Source of the DNA: Sphingomonas sp. Root241
Lineage (GTDB): Bacteria > Pseudomonadota > Alphaproteobacteria > Sphingomonadales > Sphingomonadaceae
DNA: 64,000 bases
Assembly: GCF_001428865.1 (NCBI RefSeq)
Contig: NZ_LMIV01000001.1
Span: 56,186 to 120,185, forward strand
Reading direction: 5' to 3'
In this document: piece after piece, positions 47,253 to 57,422 of the stretch
Position numbering within the stretch: position 1 is the stretch's first letter
How the letters are laid out: every line of letters begins with the position of its first letter
Program-made: the position numbers and the translations under genes
The notes under the pieces: generated by a model
Databases searched by the model: none
What the model was told of the DNA's origin: nothing
What the model saw: the letters and a program-made list of their open reading frames with translations, nothing else

Positions 47253-47258
47253 CTTCAG

Positions 47259-47292
47259 GGGAGCGCGCGGGCCGAAATGTCCGCGCGCTCCC
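47259..47292 (+). terminator. Hairpin after rne
   Basis: GGGAGCGCGCGG (47259-47270) pairs perfectly with CCGCGCGCTCCC (47281-47292) over a 10-base loop, six bases after the rne stop. No T-run follows, so it may be an mRNA 3' stabiliser or a Rho-assisted terminator. Confidence 0.65.
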
Positions 47293-47357
47293 GAGAGGCT
47301 TCACGACATGTTCATCGCGCATATCCAACAGCGTTGCCGCCAGAGGAGTTTGCCCCG

Positions 47358-48734
47358 ATGATGCCGCGCATGAAGCGTTTTGCGGCCCTGGTTGCCCTGC
47401 TCTGCCTGAGCCTCTTCGCGGCGCGCCCGGCGATGGCGCAATCGATCCTGCGCGATGCCGAGACGGAGGCGATGCTCGCCGACATGACCCGGCCGATCAT
47501 CCAGGCGGCGGGGCTCTCGCCCAACAATGTCCGCGTAGTGCTGGTCAACGATCCGTCGATCAACGCCTTCGTCGCCGGCGGGCAGATCGTCTATATCCAT
47601 TCGGGGCTGATCGACGCCGCCGACAACGCCAATGAAGTCCAGGGCGTGATCGCGCACGAGATCGGCCATATCGTCGGCGGCCATGCCGTGTTCCAGAACG
47701 ACGGCGGCTATACCAAGATCTCGATCCTCAGCCTGTTGCTCGGCGCCGCGGCGATGGCGGCGGGCGCGGGCGAGGCGGGCACCGGCATATTGATGATGGG
47801 CCAGCGCGCCGCGATCGGGAAGTATCTCGCCTTCAGCCGCATCCAGGAATCCTCGGCCGACGCCGCGGGTGCGCGCTTCCTCAACACCGCCGGCATCACC
47901 GGCAAGGGGATGCTGAGCTTCTTCGACAAGCTGACCGCGCAGATGCATCGCTACGGCTATTATGCGACCGCGGCCAATCCGGAGGTCGATCCGTTCGCGC
48001 AGACTCACCCGATGTCGGCCGATCGCGTCGAGAATCTCCGGGCCGATCTGCAATCGTCGCCGGCCTGGAACAAGTCGATCGATCCGAAGCTGGAGGTGCG
48101 CTTCAAGCGGGTGCAGGCCAAATTGCGCGGCTACGTCAACGAGCCCGAGGCGACGCTGCGCATCTATCCCGCGACCGATCAGTCGGCACCCGCGCATTAT
48201 GCCCGGGCCTATGCCTATCACAAATCGGGTTATCCCGAGCAGGCGGCGGCGGAGACGGCCGCGTTGGTGAAGACCGCGCCCGACGATCCCTATTTCCTCG
48301 AATTGGAAGGCCAGATCCTGCTCGAATCGGGCAAACCGGCCGAAGCGATCGCGCCGCTGCGCGAGGCGACACAGCGTTCGAACAACCAGCCGCTGATCGC
48401 CGCGACCTTCGGCCACGCGCTGCTCGCGACCGAGGACAAGGCAAATCTCGCCGAAGCCGAAACCGTGCTTCGCCAGGCAGTCGCGCGCGACAAGGAGAAC
48501 CCGTTTGCGTGGATGCAGCTCGGCACCGTCTATGAGCGCAAGGGAGACGAGCCGCGCACCGCGCTCGCCACTGCCGAGCGCGCGAACCTGATGGGGGACG
48601 CGCGGACCGCTCTGGTGAGCGCGCGATCGGCGATGGCGAACCTGCCGCAGGGCTCGGCCGACTGGATCCGCGCGCAGGACATTTCGATGGTGTCGCAGAC
48701 CGCGATGGATGAAGAGAAACGGCGGCGGCGATGA
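47358..48734 (+). CDS. M48 family metalloprotease with TPR domain, BepA-like
   Basis: A signal peptide (ends ARPAMAQ) is followed by the M48 peptidase domain, with HEXXH in VIAHEIGHIVGGH and the third-ligand region in ESSADAAGARFL. A C-terminal tetratricopeptide part (about residues 270-440) follows. This is the layout of BepA/YfgC, a periplasmic protease-chaperone that helps LptD assemble and degrades failed outer-membrane proteins. ATG 47358 has AGGAG upstream. Its stop overlaps the DsbA-like gene (ATGA). Confidence 0.88.
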   Translation: MMPRMKRFAALVALLCLSLFAARPAMAQSILRDAETEAMLADMTRPIIQAAGLSPNNVRVVLVNDPSINAFVAGGQIVYIHSGLIDAADNANEVQGVIAHEIGHIVGGHAVFQNDGGYTKISILSLLLGAAAMAAGAGEAGTGILMMGQRAAIGKYLAFSRIQESSADAAGARFLNTAGITGKGMLSFFDKLTAQMHRYGYYATAANPEVDPFAQTHPMSADRVENLRADLQSSPAWNKSIDPKLEVRFKRVQAKLRGYVNEPEATLRIYPATDQSAPAHYARAYAYHKSGYPEQAAAETAALVKTAPDDPYFLELEGQILLESGKPAEAIAPLREATQRSNNQPLIAATFGHALLATEDKANLAEAETVLRQAVARDKENPFAWMQLGTVYERKGDEPRTALATAERANLMGDARTALVSARSAMANLPQGSADWIRAQDISMVSQTAMDEEKRRRR

Positions 48735-49489
48735 CCGAAAGACTGTTGCGCAGCCCGCTGGCGCTCGCCGGCGCGATGCTCGTGTCCGCCTTGCTCGGCG
48801 CCGGGCTGTTCGCATTGATCCTGAGCTGGATGCCCGGGATCGCGGGGCCGGCGATCCGCGGCTATCTGCTCGAGCATCCCGAAGTGCTTCCAGAGGCGAT
48901 GGACCGACTTCAGGCGCGCGAGACCGCGCGCTACGAAAAGGCGCAGCAGGGCGCGCAAGCGGCGGTGCCGCAGCATCTTGCCCAGCTGCAAAAGCCCTAT
49001 GCCGGCGCCTGGGCAGGCAATCCGAATGGCGACGTCACCGTCGTGGCCTTCATGGACTATGCCTGCGGCTATTGCCGCGCCAGCCTGCCGGGGATCGAGG
49101 AACTGCTGGCCAAGGATCCGAATGTTCGCGTGGTCTATCGCGAATTTCCGGTGCTCGGGCCGGAGAGCGTGGTCGCGGCGCGCTGGGCGTTGGCGGCAGC
49201 CGAGCAGGGCAAGTTCCGGGCGTTCCACGACGCGCTCTATGGGGCGGGATCGCCGAACGTGGAGAACATCACGCTGGCCGCAGGCAAAGCGGGGCTCGAC
49301 AAGGAGCTGGTGAACAAGGCGGTACAGTCCAAAGCCGTCGAGCAGGAGATTCTCGCCAACCACAAATTGGGCGAGAAGCTGGCGATGACCGGAACGCCGG
49401 CCTGGGTGATCGGTGGCAAACTGCTCTCCGGCGCGCGCGATTATGCCGGACTGGCCGCAGCCGTCGCCGAGGCGCGGGCGGGGAAGTAG
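48731..49489 (+). CDS. DsbA family thiol oxidoreductase
   Basis: This is a membrane-anchored (helix near residues 12-32) thioredoxin-fold protein. The active-site pair CGYC is in FMDYACGYCRASLPG, the family glutamate loop in YREFPVLG, and the cis-proline in MTGTPAWVIGGKL. An N-terminal helical extension (SurA-like or BDBD-type) precedes the fold. It overlaps the BepA-like gene by four bases. The pairing suggests joint work on disulfide-containing envelope proteins such as LptD. Confidence 0.88.
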   Translation: MTERLLRSPLALAGAMLVSALLGAGLFALILSWMPGIAGPAIRGYLLEHPEVLPEAMDRLQARETARYEKAQQGAQAAVPQHLAQLQKPYAGAWAGNPNGDVTVVAFMDYACGYCRASLPGIEELLAKDPNVRVVYREFPVLGPESVVAARWALAAAEQGKFRAFHDALYGAGSPNVENITLAAGKAGLDKELVNKAVQSKAVEQEILANHKLGEKLAMTGTPAWVIGGKLLSGARDYAGLAAAVAEARAGK

Positions 49490-49490
49490 C

Positions 49491-49510
49491 TCCTCCCCCT
49501 CCGGGGAGGA
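49491..49510. repeat. Solo hairpin, related to the 132-134 bp repeat family
   Basis: TCCTCCCC pairs with GGGGAGGA over a CTCC loop and starts two bases after the DsbA-like stop codon. It resembles the tips of the 132-134 bp repeats. Confidence 0.5.
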
Positions 49511-49582
49511 ATTGAAGTCCCCGGCTTGTCCTGTCCCGAGCCTGCCCCTACGTAACGGGTCCGTTCCGGTCCGGGGTTCCCC

Positions 49583-50533
49583 ATGCAATCCATTTTGTCG
49601 GTTTCTCAGGTCAGCAAGACCTATGGCTCGGGCCAAAAGGCGCTCGAGCATGTCGATCTGGAGATTCGCCGCGGCGAGATCTTCGCATTGCTCGGCCCCA
49701 ATGGCGCGGGCAAGACCACGCTGATCAGCATCATCTGCGGGATCGTCACGCCGAGTTCGGGGACGATCCTCGTCGACGGGCACGACGCGATCAGCCATCC
49801 GCGCGAGGCGCGCAGCCGAATCGGGCTGGTGCCGCAGGAGATCGCGGTCGACATGTTCTCCACCGTCGGCTCGACCCTGCGCTTCTCGCGCGGGCTGTTC
49901 GGCAAGAAGCCCGACCAGGCGCATCTCGATCAGGTGCTCAAGGACCTGTCGCTGTGGGACAAGCGCGACGCGAAGATCATGGAATTGTCGGGCGGGATGA
50001 AGCGCCGCGTGATGATCGCCAAGGCGCTCAGCCACGAGCCCGACATCCTGTTCCTCGACGAGCCCACTGCGGGCGTCGACGTCTCGCTGCGCCGCGACAT
50101 GTGGAAGATGATCGGGAAATTGCGCGAGCGCGGCACGACGATCATCCTGACCACGCACTATATCGAGGAGGCCGAGGAGATGGCCGACCGAGTGGGGGTG
50201 ATCAACAAGGGACAATTGCTGCTGGTCGAGGAGAAGGCCGCGCTGATGAAGAAGCTCGGCAAGCGCGAGATGGATATCGCCCTCGTCGAGCCGATGACAG
50301 CGGTTCCGGCCGAGCTCGATGAATGGCATCTCAGCCTCGAGGACGAGGGGCACCGGCTGCGCTACGTGTTCGACGCGCAGGCCGAGCGCACCGGCATTCC
50401 CTCGCTGCTCCGGAAACTCTCGGACATGGGGATCGCGTTCAAGGATCTCGACACGAGCAAGTCGAGCCTCGAGGACATCTTCGTCGATCTGGTCGAGGCG
50501 AAGCAGGCGTCGAACGAAGGAGCCGTGGCATGA
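49583..50533 (+). CDS. ABC transporter ATP-binding protein (YadG-like)
   Basis: The 316-residue ATPase shows Walker [11 protein letters not shown], the signature LSGGMKRR, Walker [11 protein letters not shown] and the H-loop [12 protein letters not shown]-terminal extension of about 90 residues is typical of DrrA/YadG-type exporters. It overlaps its permease by four bases (ATGA). The substrate is unknown; the pair resembles YadG/YadH, whose substrate is also not known. Confidence 0.9.
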   Translation: MQSILSVSQVSKTYGSGQKALEHVDLEIRRGEIFALLGPNGAGKTTLISIICGIVTPSSGTILVDGHDAISHPREARSRIGLVPQEIAVDMFSTVGSTLRFSRGLFGKKPDQAHLDQVLKDLSLWDKRDAKIMELSGGMKRRVMIAKALSHEPDILFLDEPTAGVDVSLRRDMWKMIGKLRERGTTIILTTHYIEEAEEMADRVGVINKGQLLLVEEKAALMKKLGKREMDIALVEPMTAVPAELDEWHLSLEDEGHRLRYVFDAQAERTGIPSLLRKLSDMGIAFKDLDTSKSSLEDIFVDLVEAKQASNEGAVA

Positions 50534-51300
50534 CCGGCGTGAATTTCCATGGCATCTGGGCGATCTACAAGTTCGAGATGGCGCGCACCCTGCGCACCTT
50601 GTGGCAGAGCGTGGCGACACCGGTGATCACCACTTCGCTCTATTTCATCGTCTTCGGGGGGGCGATCGGCAGCCGGATTCAGTCGATCGGCGACGTCAAT
50701 TACGGCAGCTTCCTCGTGCCTGGGCTGATCATGCTGTCGCTGCTGACGCAGAGCATCGCCAATGCATCGATCGGCATCTATTTCCCCAAATTCACCGGCA
50801 CCGTGTTCGAACTTCTCTCCGCGCCGATCTCGGCGGTCGAGATGGTGATCGGCTTCGTCGGCGCGGCGGCGACCAAGTCGATCGTCATCGGGCTGATCAT
50901 CCTGATCACCTCGGCGTTCTTCGTGCCGCTCCGGATCGATCACCCCGCGGCGATGCTGGCGTTCCTCGTGCTCACTTCCGTAACCTTCAGTATGTTCGGC
51001 TTCATCATCGGCATCTGGGCCAAGGGCTTCGAGCAATTGAACGTGGTGCCGGCGCTGCTCGTGACTCCGCTGACCTTCCTCGGCGGCGCCTTCTATTCGA
51101 TCGATATGCTGCCCGAGCCGTGGCGCACGGTGAGCCTGTTCAACCCGGTGGTATATCTGGTGAGCGGCTTCCGCTGGAGCTTCTTCGGCGCGGGCGATGT
51201 CAGCGTGGGCTGGAGCCTCGGCGTGACCGGGCTGTTCCTCGTGCTCTGCCTCGGGCTGATCGTCACGATCTTCCGCACGGGATATCGGCTCAAGAACTAG
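50530..51300 (+). CDS. ABC-2 type permease (YadH-like)
   Basis: The 256-residue protein has six membrane helices and the ABC-2 signature region [32 protein letters not shown]. It begins [27 protein letters not shown], as in YadH. Two copies of this subunit would pair with two of the ATPase encoded just upstream. No periplasmic or outer-membrane partner is adjacent. Confidence 0.9.
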   Translation: MTGVNFHGIWAIYKFEMARTLRTLWQSVATPVITTSLYFIVFGGAIGSRIQSIGDVNYGSFLVPGLIMLSLLTQSIANASIGIYFPKFTGTVFELLSAPISAVEMVIGFVGAAATKSIVIGLIILITSAFFVPLRIDHPAAMLAFLVLTSVTFSMFGFIIGIWAKGFEQLNVVPALLVTPLTFLGGAFYSIDMLPEPWRTVSLFNPVVYLVSGFRWSFFGAGDVSVGWSLGVTGLFLVLCLGLIVTIFRTGYRLKN

Positions 51301-51358
51301 GGAAACTGGCGCGGCGTCGACAACTCTGTATGGTCGGTGGACCAATGGAGGACGCGCG

Positions 51359-51844
51359 ATGAAATATACGCTAGCGACGAGCATGCTCCTGATCTTGACG
51401 GCGTGTGGCGGCAATGTCCCCAAGGACGCGCAGAAGACTGCCGATATACTTACCGGCGATGCAAAGGGAGCGGCGGCGGACAATCCGGTGTGCAAGCTGT
51501 TCGCGCCGGCGGATCTCCAGACCTATGCGGGCGAGCCGCTCAACACAGGCGAGAATGCCGGCGGCGGCACCGGGTGCCAATGGCCGGCGAAGGACGGCGA
51601 GGGCTTTGTGATGGTCGTCGCGGTGCCTGCCGATTATGCCGAGGTGCCAAGCCTGGCCGAGGGCTTCCGCGAAGTGCCCGAACTGGGCGGGAAGGGATTC
51701 GCGGCGGCCGACATGGGGGGCTGGGTTGCGGGCGCAGTACGCGGAAAGGAATTCGTCAAGGTATCGATTTCCGGCGGCAAAGCGACCGCCGATAATGCGA
51801 TCGCGCTGTTCAAGGAAACCGTGAAGCGGCGTCCGGCCGGCTGA
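51359..51844 (+). CDS. Hypothetical lipoprotein
   Basis: A signal sequence with lipobox LTAC ([19 protein letters not shown]) precedes a 140-residue domain with two cysteines ([20 protein letters not shown] and GTGCQWP), ending in a lysine/arginine-rich tail. GGAGG upstream of the ATG supports the start. The mature part resembles DUF3558-like extracellular domains (a C-PADLxxxxG..C-W pattern), which is a weak match only. The function is unknown. Confidence 0.65.
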   Translation: MKYTLATSMLLILTACGGNVPKDAQKTADILTGDAKGAAADNPVCKLFAPADLQTYAGEPLNTGENAGGGTGCQWPAKDGEGFVMVVAVPADYAEVPSLAEGFREVPELGGKGFAAADMGGWVAGAVRGKEFVKVSISGGKATADNAIALFKETVKRRPAG

Positions 51845-51866
51845 GCGGACGAACGGCCCGAAGCTG

Positions 51867-52367
51867 ATGGCGGACGAGCGGCATAACGGGTGGCGGCAGA
51901 TGTCCGCCGGCGATCTCGCTGCGGTATCGGCGATCTCCGACGCGGTTCACGGGTGCTTTACCGAGCCGGTGGCGGTCTATGCCGAGCGGCTGGCGCTCTA
52001 TCCTGCCGGGTGCCTTGCCCTCGAGCAGCGGGGCGAGGTCGCCGGCTATCTGATCACGCACCCCTGGTATCGCGATGCTCCGCCGAAGCTCGGCGCAATG
52101 CTCTGTGCGATCCCGGCGCGCGCCGACAGCTATTATCTCCACGACATCGCCCTGCTCCCCGCGGCGCGCGGAACCGGCGCGGCCAGGGCGGCGCTGGACT
52201 TCGTCATGGTGCGCGCTCGGGCGCTCGGATTCTCCGACATCGCGCTGATGGCGGTGGGCGGCGCCGATCTTTACTGGGCCGCGCAGGGCTTCGACACTGT
52301 CCCGCGCGAGGCCGACCCCTCTTACGGCGCGGGGGCGCATCTGATGCGGATGCCGGTCGCTATTTGA
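51867..52367 (+). CDS. GNAT family N-acetyltransferase
   Basis: The 166-residue protein has the acetyl-CoA binding segment YYLHDIALLPAARGTGAARAALD (a V/IxxxxRGxGxG/A-type pyrophosphate loop) and DIALMAVGGADLYWAAQGFD towards the end. The substrate is unknown. It is 22 bp downstream of the lipoprotein gene and converges on the CocE-type gene, overlapping its stop by 8 bp. Confidence 0.85.
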   Translation: MADERHNGWRQMSAGDLAAVSAISDAVHGCFTEPVAVYAERLALYPAGCLALEQRGEVAGYLITHPWYRDAPPKLGAMLCAIPARADSYYLHDIALLPAARGTGAARAALDFVMVRARALGFSDIALMAVGGADLYWAAQGFDTVPREADPSYGAGAHLMRMPVAI

Positions 52368-54219
52368 CGACCGGCAATTCCAACAGCGATCCGCCGCACA
52401 CGCGCTGGGTCGCCTTCACGAAATCTTCCGGCGCCGCCTTGTAGATGTTGGGCACGAACTTCTGCGGATTGCGGTCGATCACCGGGAACCAGCTCGACTG
52501 GACCTGCACCATGATCCGGTGGCCCTTCTTGAAGACATGGTCGTGGCTTCTGAGCGGTACGTCCCACGCGATCACCTGGTTCGGCGTCAGCGGCGTCGCC
52601 TTCTCGAAGCTCTGGAGATAGCGGCCGCGGCGGACCTCCATTGCGATCGGAAACTGGTAGCCGTTCATCGTGCGCGGATATTCGCCGAGCGCGCCGGGAC
52701 GGAAGGGCTCGTAATCGTCCGGCAGCACGTCGATCAGCTTGACCACGAAGTCGCTGTCGGTGCCCGAGGTCGACGCCATCAGCTTCGCCGCGACTTCGCC
52801 GGTGACGGTCAGGTCCGCCTCGAGCGGGGCGCTGGTGTAGCTCAGTACGTCAGGCCGATGATCGACGAAGCGCTGGTCCGCCGCTTCCCACCAGCGCCAT
52901 TCCTGCGAGGGATAAGTGCGCGAGATCGGGCGTTCGCGGAACGGCACCGGATTGGCGGGATCGGAGACGTACTCGCGGCACTGGCCGGCATCGGCGGGCG
53001 CAGTGAAGGAAAGCGTGCCGTCGCTCTGGAGATAGAGGTTGGTCAAGGTCGCGCCGGGGGCCGGCCATTTGGGATAGGACTTCCACTCCCACGATCCGCT
53101 TTGGAACATCCGTGCCTGGAAGGCGGGGTTGGCCCCCTTGCCGTGGAGCCAATAAGCGAAGAACGGTGCCTCGATGTCGCGCATGAACTCGGTGCCGCTC
53201 TCCTTGCCGTGCTTGATATAGCCGACATCGCTGCCCGGCGAACGCCAGGTGCCGTGTGCCCAGGGGCCGGCGACGATCATGTTGAGGCCGTCGGGGTCCT
53301 GCGCCTCCATCTTCTCGTAGATCTTCCAGGTGCCGAGCGGATCCTCCTGATCCCAGAAGCCGGCGACGTGGAGCGTCGGCACCGTGGTGCGACCCAGTTT
53401 CTCGGTCCAGCGCTGGCGCTTCCAGAAATCGTCGTAATCGGGATGCTCGATCATCGCGGTGAGCTGGGGCACGCTCCCCTTGAAGTAGAGCCTGTCGAGA
53501 TTGGCGACCGGGCCGAGTTTCAGGAACCAGTCATAGGTGTCGACTGGCGTCTTGCCGCCATAGTCGAAATCGTCGCCCTTGTCGTTGTTCTGCAGGCTGA
53601 ACAGCCAGTCGGTGGCGTAGGACAGCCGCATCGCGCCGTAGCGGTGGAGATCGTCGTTGATCCACCAGTCATTCCACGCGGCTTGCGGACTGACCGCCTT
53701 GAGCGCCGGGTGCGGGCGGGCGAGCGCCACTGCCGAGGCATAGCCGGGGTACGACACGCCCCACATCCCGACCTTGCCGTTATTGTCGGCGACGTTCTTC
53801 ACCAGCCAGTCGATCGTGTCGTACGCATCGGTCGCCTCGTCGACCTGATTCTTGCCCTTGGCGTCGAGCGCCATCGACATGGTGAAGTCGCCGTCCGACT
53901 TGAACTGGCCGCGCATGTTCTGGAAGACGAGGACATAGCCGTCCTCCATCAGGAAGCGCATCGACGAAGGCACGCTCGCGGGCGGCTGGCCGGGGACGCC
54001 ATACGGCGTGCGCTGGAGCAGGATCGGCAGCTTGCCGGTCTTGCCGCTGGGGCGGATGATGACGGTCTGGAGCTTGGTGCCGTCGCGCATCGGCACCATC
54101 ACTTCTTGGTAAGTGAAGGGAAAGTCCGCGACGGCTGCGGATGTCTGCTGACGCGCGGGCGCCGCGGCCATCGGAAGCGCGGCAACGCCAGCCGCGAGCA
54201 ACAACATCAGCTTGTTCAT
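52360..54219 (-). CDS. CocE/NonD family hydrolase (X-Pro dipeptidyl-peptidase-like)
   Basis: A signal peptide (MNKLMLLLAAGVAALPMAAA) is followed by an alpha/beta hydrolase domain with the nucleophile in GVSYPGYASAVAL, then the jelly-roll C-terminal domain (VNxYL-type, SHDHVFKKGHRIMVQVQS). At 619 residues this is the cocaine esterase / glutaryl-7-ACA acylase group. The N-terminal signal suggests a periplasmic enzyme acting on peptides or amides. The substrate is unknown. Confidence 0.87.
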   Translation of the reverse strand: MNKLMLLLAAGVAALPMAAAPARQQTSAAVADFPFTYQEVMVPMRDGTKLQTVIIRPSGKTGKLPILLQRTPYGVPGQPPASVPSSMRFLMEDGYVLVFQNMRGQFKSDGDFTMSMALDAKGKNQVDEATDAYDTIDWLVKNVADNNGKVGMWGVSYPGYASAVALARPHPALKAVSPQAAWNDWWINDDLHRYGAMRLSYATDWLFSLQNNDKGDDFDYGGKTPVDTYDWFLKLGPVANLDRLYFKGSVPQLTAMIEHPDYDDFWKRQRWTEKLGRTTVPTLHVAGFWDQEDPLGTWKIYEKMEAQDPDGLNMIVAGPWAHGTWRSPGSDVGYIKHGKESGTEFMRDIEAPFFAYWLHGKGANPAFQARMFQSGSWEWKSYPKWPAPGATLTNLYLQSDGTLSFTAPADAGQCREYVSDPANPVPFRERPISRTYPSQEWRWWEAADQRFVDHRPDVLSYTSAPLEADLTVTGEVAAKLMASTSGTDSDFVVKLIDVLPDDYEPFRPGALGEYPRTMNGYQFPIAMEVRRGRYLQSFEKATPLTPNQVIAWDVPLRSHDHVFKKGHRIMVQVQSSWFPVIDRNPQKFVPNIYKAAPEDFVKATQRVCGGSLLELPVVK

Positions 54220-54271
54220 GTGCGATCCCCGTCCGGTTCTGGCCGGACTAAAGGGACGCACCGCGCGGCTG

Positions 54272-55240
54272 TCAATCGAGCCGGTGCTCGCCCTTCACCC
54301 AGCGCACCGTGCCCGAGCTTGCGCGCATCACCACGCTCTCGGTGGTCATCTTGCCGCGGACGCGCTTGACGCCTTCGAGCAGCGAGCCGTCGGTGACGCC
54401 GGTCGCGGCGAAGATGCAGTCGCCCTTGGCGAGTTCGGTGAGGTCGTAGATCTTGTCGAGATCCTCGATGCCCCATTTGCGCGCGCGGGCACGCTCGTCG
54501 TCGTTGCGGAATACCAGCCGGCCCTTGAACTGGCCGCCGACGCAGCGCAAAGCCGCGCAGGCGAGCACGCCCTCGGGAGCGCCGCCCGAGCCCATGTACA
54601 TGTCGATCGTGGTGTCCGGATTGGTGGTGGCGATCACGCCCGCGACATCGCCGTCGCCGATCAGCACGATGCCGCAACCGATCGACCGCAATTCGGCGAT
54701 CATCTTCTCGTGGCGCGGGCGATCGAGCACGCAGACGATAATCTCGTTGGGCTCGACGCCCTTGGCGGCGGCGAGCGCCTTGACGTTGTCGGTCGGCGAT
54801 TTGGCGAGGTCGATGATATTGTCGGGATAGCCGGGACCGACTGCGATCTTGTCCATATAGACGTCGGGAGCGTTGAGCAGGCCGCCATGCTCGGCGACCG
54901 CGAGCACCGCCAGCGCATTGGGGCCGGCCTTGGCGCAGATCGTCGTGCCCTCGAGCGGATCGAGCGCGATGTCGATCTTGGGGCCGGTGCCGATCGCGTT
55001 GCCCACCTTCTCGCCGATATAGAGCATCGGCGCCTCGTCGCGCTCGCCTTCGCCGATCACCACGGTGCCGTCCATGTAGAGCGAATTGAGCGCCTCGCGC
55101 ATCGCCTCTACCGCGACGTGATCGGCCGCCTTCTCGTCGCCACGCCCGACCAGGCTCGATGCGGCGATCGCCGCCGCTTCGGTGACGCGCACCATTTCGA
55201 GCACGAGGACACGATCGAGAACGTGGCTGGCGGTCGTCAT
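54272..55240 (-). CDS. glpX: Class II fructose-1,6-bisphosphatase
   Basis: GlpX dephosphorylates fructose-1,6-bisphosphate in gluconeogenesis. The 322-residue protein shows VIGEGERDEAPMLYIGE, DIALDPLEGTTI and GSGGAPEGVLACAALRC, the metal and phosphate contacts of the family. ATG 55240 is used. It follows hom on the same strand after 150 bp, a pairing seen in other sphingomonads. Confidence 0.95.
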   Translation of the reverse strand: MTTASHVLDRVLVLEMVRVTEAAAIAASSLVGRGDEKAADHVAVEAMREALNSLYMDGTVVIGEGERDEAPMLYIGEKVGNAIGTGPKIDIALDPLEGTTICAKAGPNALAVLAVAEHGGLLNAPDVYMDKIAVGPGYPDNIIDLAKSPTDNVKALAAAKGVEPNEIIVCVLDRPRHEKMIAELRSIGCGIVLIGDGDVAGVIATTNPDTTIDMYMGSGGAPEGVLACAALRCVGGQFKGRLVFRNDDERARARKWGIEDLDKIYDLTELAKGDCIFAATGVTDGSLLEGVKRVRGKMTTESVVMRASSGTVRWVKGEHRLD

Positions 55241-55390
55241 CGGCTGGGGATTCCCTCTACAGAACTGAGCTGGCGATAGGGGGTGCATATTGCACTGTCG
55301 AGGCTGCTAGCGCTGTCAGGCGCAGCGCGCTTTCAACACAACCGTGCGGCAGCCTCGCTTCGTCGCAACCGTAGGGGATTTGGAGCCGAC

Positions 55391-56689
55391 CTATTCGCCG
55401 AGGATGTGCATCCACATCGGCTCGCCGACGAGGCTCTGCGATCCGCGCAGTTTCTCGAGCGCCTGCGCGACGCTGCGCTCGGGGCCTTCATGGGTGACGA
55501 TCGCGACGAGGACGCTGCCGTCGGGATTGGCGCCGCGCTGGATCAGGCTCTCGATCGACACGCCGGCATCGCGCATCGCCGCGGCGATCTCGGCGAGCAC
55601 GCCGACCTTGTCGGCGACCGTCAGGCGCACATAAGCGCGGGCGCGACGATCGCCGCTTTCGGCGGCGTGCTGCGCGGCGAGCGCATCGGCGGGCATCGCA
55701 TAAGGATGGCCGAATTCGCCGCGGGCGATGTCGATCAGATCGGCGACAACGGCCGAAGCGGTCGGCCCGTCGCCGGCGCCGGCGCCCTGGAACAGCAGGC
55801 GGCCGACGAAATTGCCCTCGGCGACGACGGCGTTGGTCGAGCCGATGACGTGCGCGAGCGGATGGCTGAGCGGGACGAGGTGCGGGTGGACGCGCTGGAA
55901 CAGCCCGTGCGGCCCCGCATCCGCCACACCGAGCAGGCGGACGCGATAGCCGAGCGCCGCGGCCTCGGCGATATCGGCGGCGAGGATGTGGCGCACGCCG
56001 GTGATCGCGACATCGTCGAAGGCGGGCTGCGTGCCGAACGCGACGCTGGCGAGGATCGAGAGCTTGTGCGCGGCATCGACGCCGTCGATGTCGAAGCTGG
56101 GATCGGCTTCGGCATAGCCAAGCGCCTGGGCTTCGCTGAGGATCTCGGCGAAGTCGCGGCCTTCGGCCTCCATCTTGGAGAGGATGAAATTGCAGGTGCC
56201 GTTGAGGATGCCGTAGACGCGGGCGATCACGTTCGCGGCGGCGCCTTCGCGCAGGCCCTTGATCACCGGTACGCCGCCTGCGACTGCGGCTTCGAACTTG
56301 AGCGCGAGGTTCGCCCCTTCGGCGGCGCGCGCGAGCTCGAGTCCGTGATGCGCGATCATCGCCTTGTTGGCGGTGACGAGGCTCTTGCCCGCCGCGAGCG
56401 TCGCGCGGGCGAGCGCGAGGGCAGGGCCGTCCGAGCCGCCGACCAGTTCGACCACCACATCGGCTTCCGGATGCCGCGCCAGCTCGGCGGGATCGTCGAT
56501 CCACTCGAAGCGGCCGATATCGACGCCGCGGTCCTTGGTGCGGTCGCGCGCCGAGACCGCCGTCACCACGATCGGCCGCCCCGCGCGCCGGGCGATCAGC
56601 TCGCCATTGGCGTCGAGCAGGCGAATCACGCCCGCGCCTACGGTGCCGAGGCCGGCGAGTGCGATGTGGAGAGGCGGTGTTTCAGGCAT
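55391..56689 (-). CDS. hom: Homoserine dehydrogenase
   Basis: Hom reduces aspartate semialdehyde to homoserine. The N-terminal Rossmann motif is LAGLGTVGAGVIRLL. The catalytic domain has GILNGTCNFILSKM and a C-terminal ACT domain (about residues 345-425, GVLAEIAAAMRDAGVSIES) that allows feedback control by threonine. The length is 432. Aspartokinase is encoded at 19187-20467, not adjacent. Confidence 0.95.
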   Translation of the reverse strand: MPETPPLHIALAGLGTVGAGVIRLLDANGELIARRAGRPIVVTAVSARDRTKDRGVDIGRFEWIDDPAELARHPEADVVVELVGGSDGPALALARATLAAGKSLVTANKAMIAHHGLELARAAEGANLALKFEAAVAGGVPVIKGLREGAAANVIARVYGILNGTCNFILSKMEAEGRDFAEILSEAQALGYAEADPSFDIDGVDAAHKLSILASVAFGTQPAFDDVAITGVRHILAADIAEAAALGYRVRLLGVADAGPHGLFQRVHPHLVPLSHPLAHVIGSTNAVVAEGNFVGRLLFQGAGAGDGPTASAVVADLIDIARGEFGHPYAMPADALAAQHAAESGDRRARAYVRLTVADKVGVLAEIAAAMRDAGVSIESLIQRGANPDGSVLVAIVTHEGPERSVAQALEKLRGSQSLVGEPMWMHILGE

Positions 56690-56798
56690 GCGCCTCGCCT
56701 AGAGGAACTTCCCCCCGCGCCGCAAGCCAAGCAAATCTGCCCCGCGGTAGAGATTGCGTTAAGCCGCCTGGGTTATTGGGGGCCGGGAGGCTCGCTGC

Positions 56799-57419
56799 AT
56801 GGAACTCAGATCCGCACGCTGGCACAACGCGCTGCTCGCCTTGGGACTCGCCCTCGTGGTGTGGCCGATGATCACCACCGGCCTGTTCGGCGCGCCTTTG
56901 TTCGGCGATCGCCTGTACCCGCTGGTGATCCTGGGATCACCGTTCCTCGGCTGGCAGTTGCCTACGCGTGTCGTCGCGCGGATCGAAGGGGCGCATGTCC
57001 GCATCGGCAGCAGGACGGCGCGCATCGCCGACCTGATCGGCATCGAGAAGCGGACGCTCTGGGTCAATTTCATCCCGACGAGCCGCCACATGATCTTTTC
57101 GTTCCGGGCGCAGGAGAACGATGGCCTGTTCGCCCGTATGACCGGGGTGCGCAAGCTCGCGATCACGCTCGGCAATGTCACGGGCGGGAGAAAGGCCGCC
57201 GAAGCCTTTGCCGCCGCGCTCAGTGCAGCGCGTGATGTTTCGACGCCAGCCGCCACCTCGGCGCCGCTACGCGGTGCCGCGCCCGCGCCAAGCGAGCCGG
57301 CCAACCCCGGCTTCGATGCGGATGCGATCATGGCGCGCTATCTCGCCGAGCGGCGGGACTCGCTGGTGGCCGCGCCGCGCACAACCGAGCGCCCTGGTTT
57401 CGGGCGCAAAGGGCTGTAG
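56799..57419 (+). CDS. Membrane protein of unknown function
   Basis: Two N-terminal hydrophobic segments (LLALGLALVVWPMITTGL and LYPLVILGSPFLGW) are followed by a cytoplasmic region with GAHVRIGSRTARIADLIGIEKRTLWVN and an alanine/proline tail. The middle part looks like a PH-like (bPH_2 type) domain, but this is weak. It lies alone between hom (divergent) and the oxygenase gene (convergent). Confidence 0.6.
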   Translation: MELRSARWHNALLALGLALVVWPMITTGLFGAPLFGDRLYPLVILGSPFLGWQLPTRVVARIEGAHVRIGSRTARIADLIGIEKRTLWVNFIPTSRHMIFSFRAQENDGLFARMTGVRKLAITLGNVTGGRKAAEAFAAALSAARDVSTPAATSAPLRGAAPAPSEPANPGFDADAIMARYLAERRDSLVAAPRTTERPGFGRKGL

Positions 57420-57422
57420 CAC

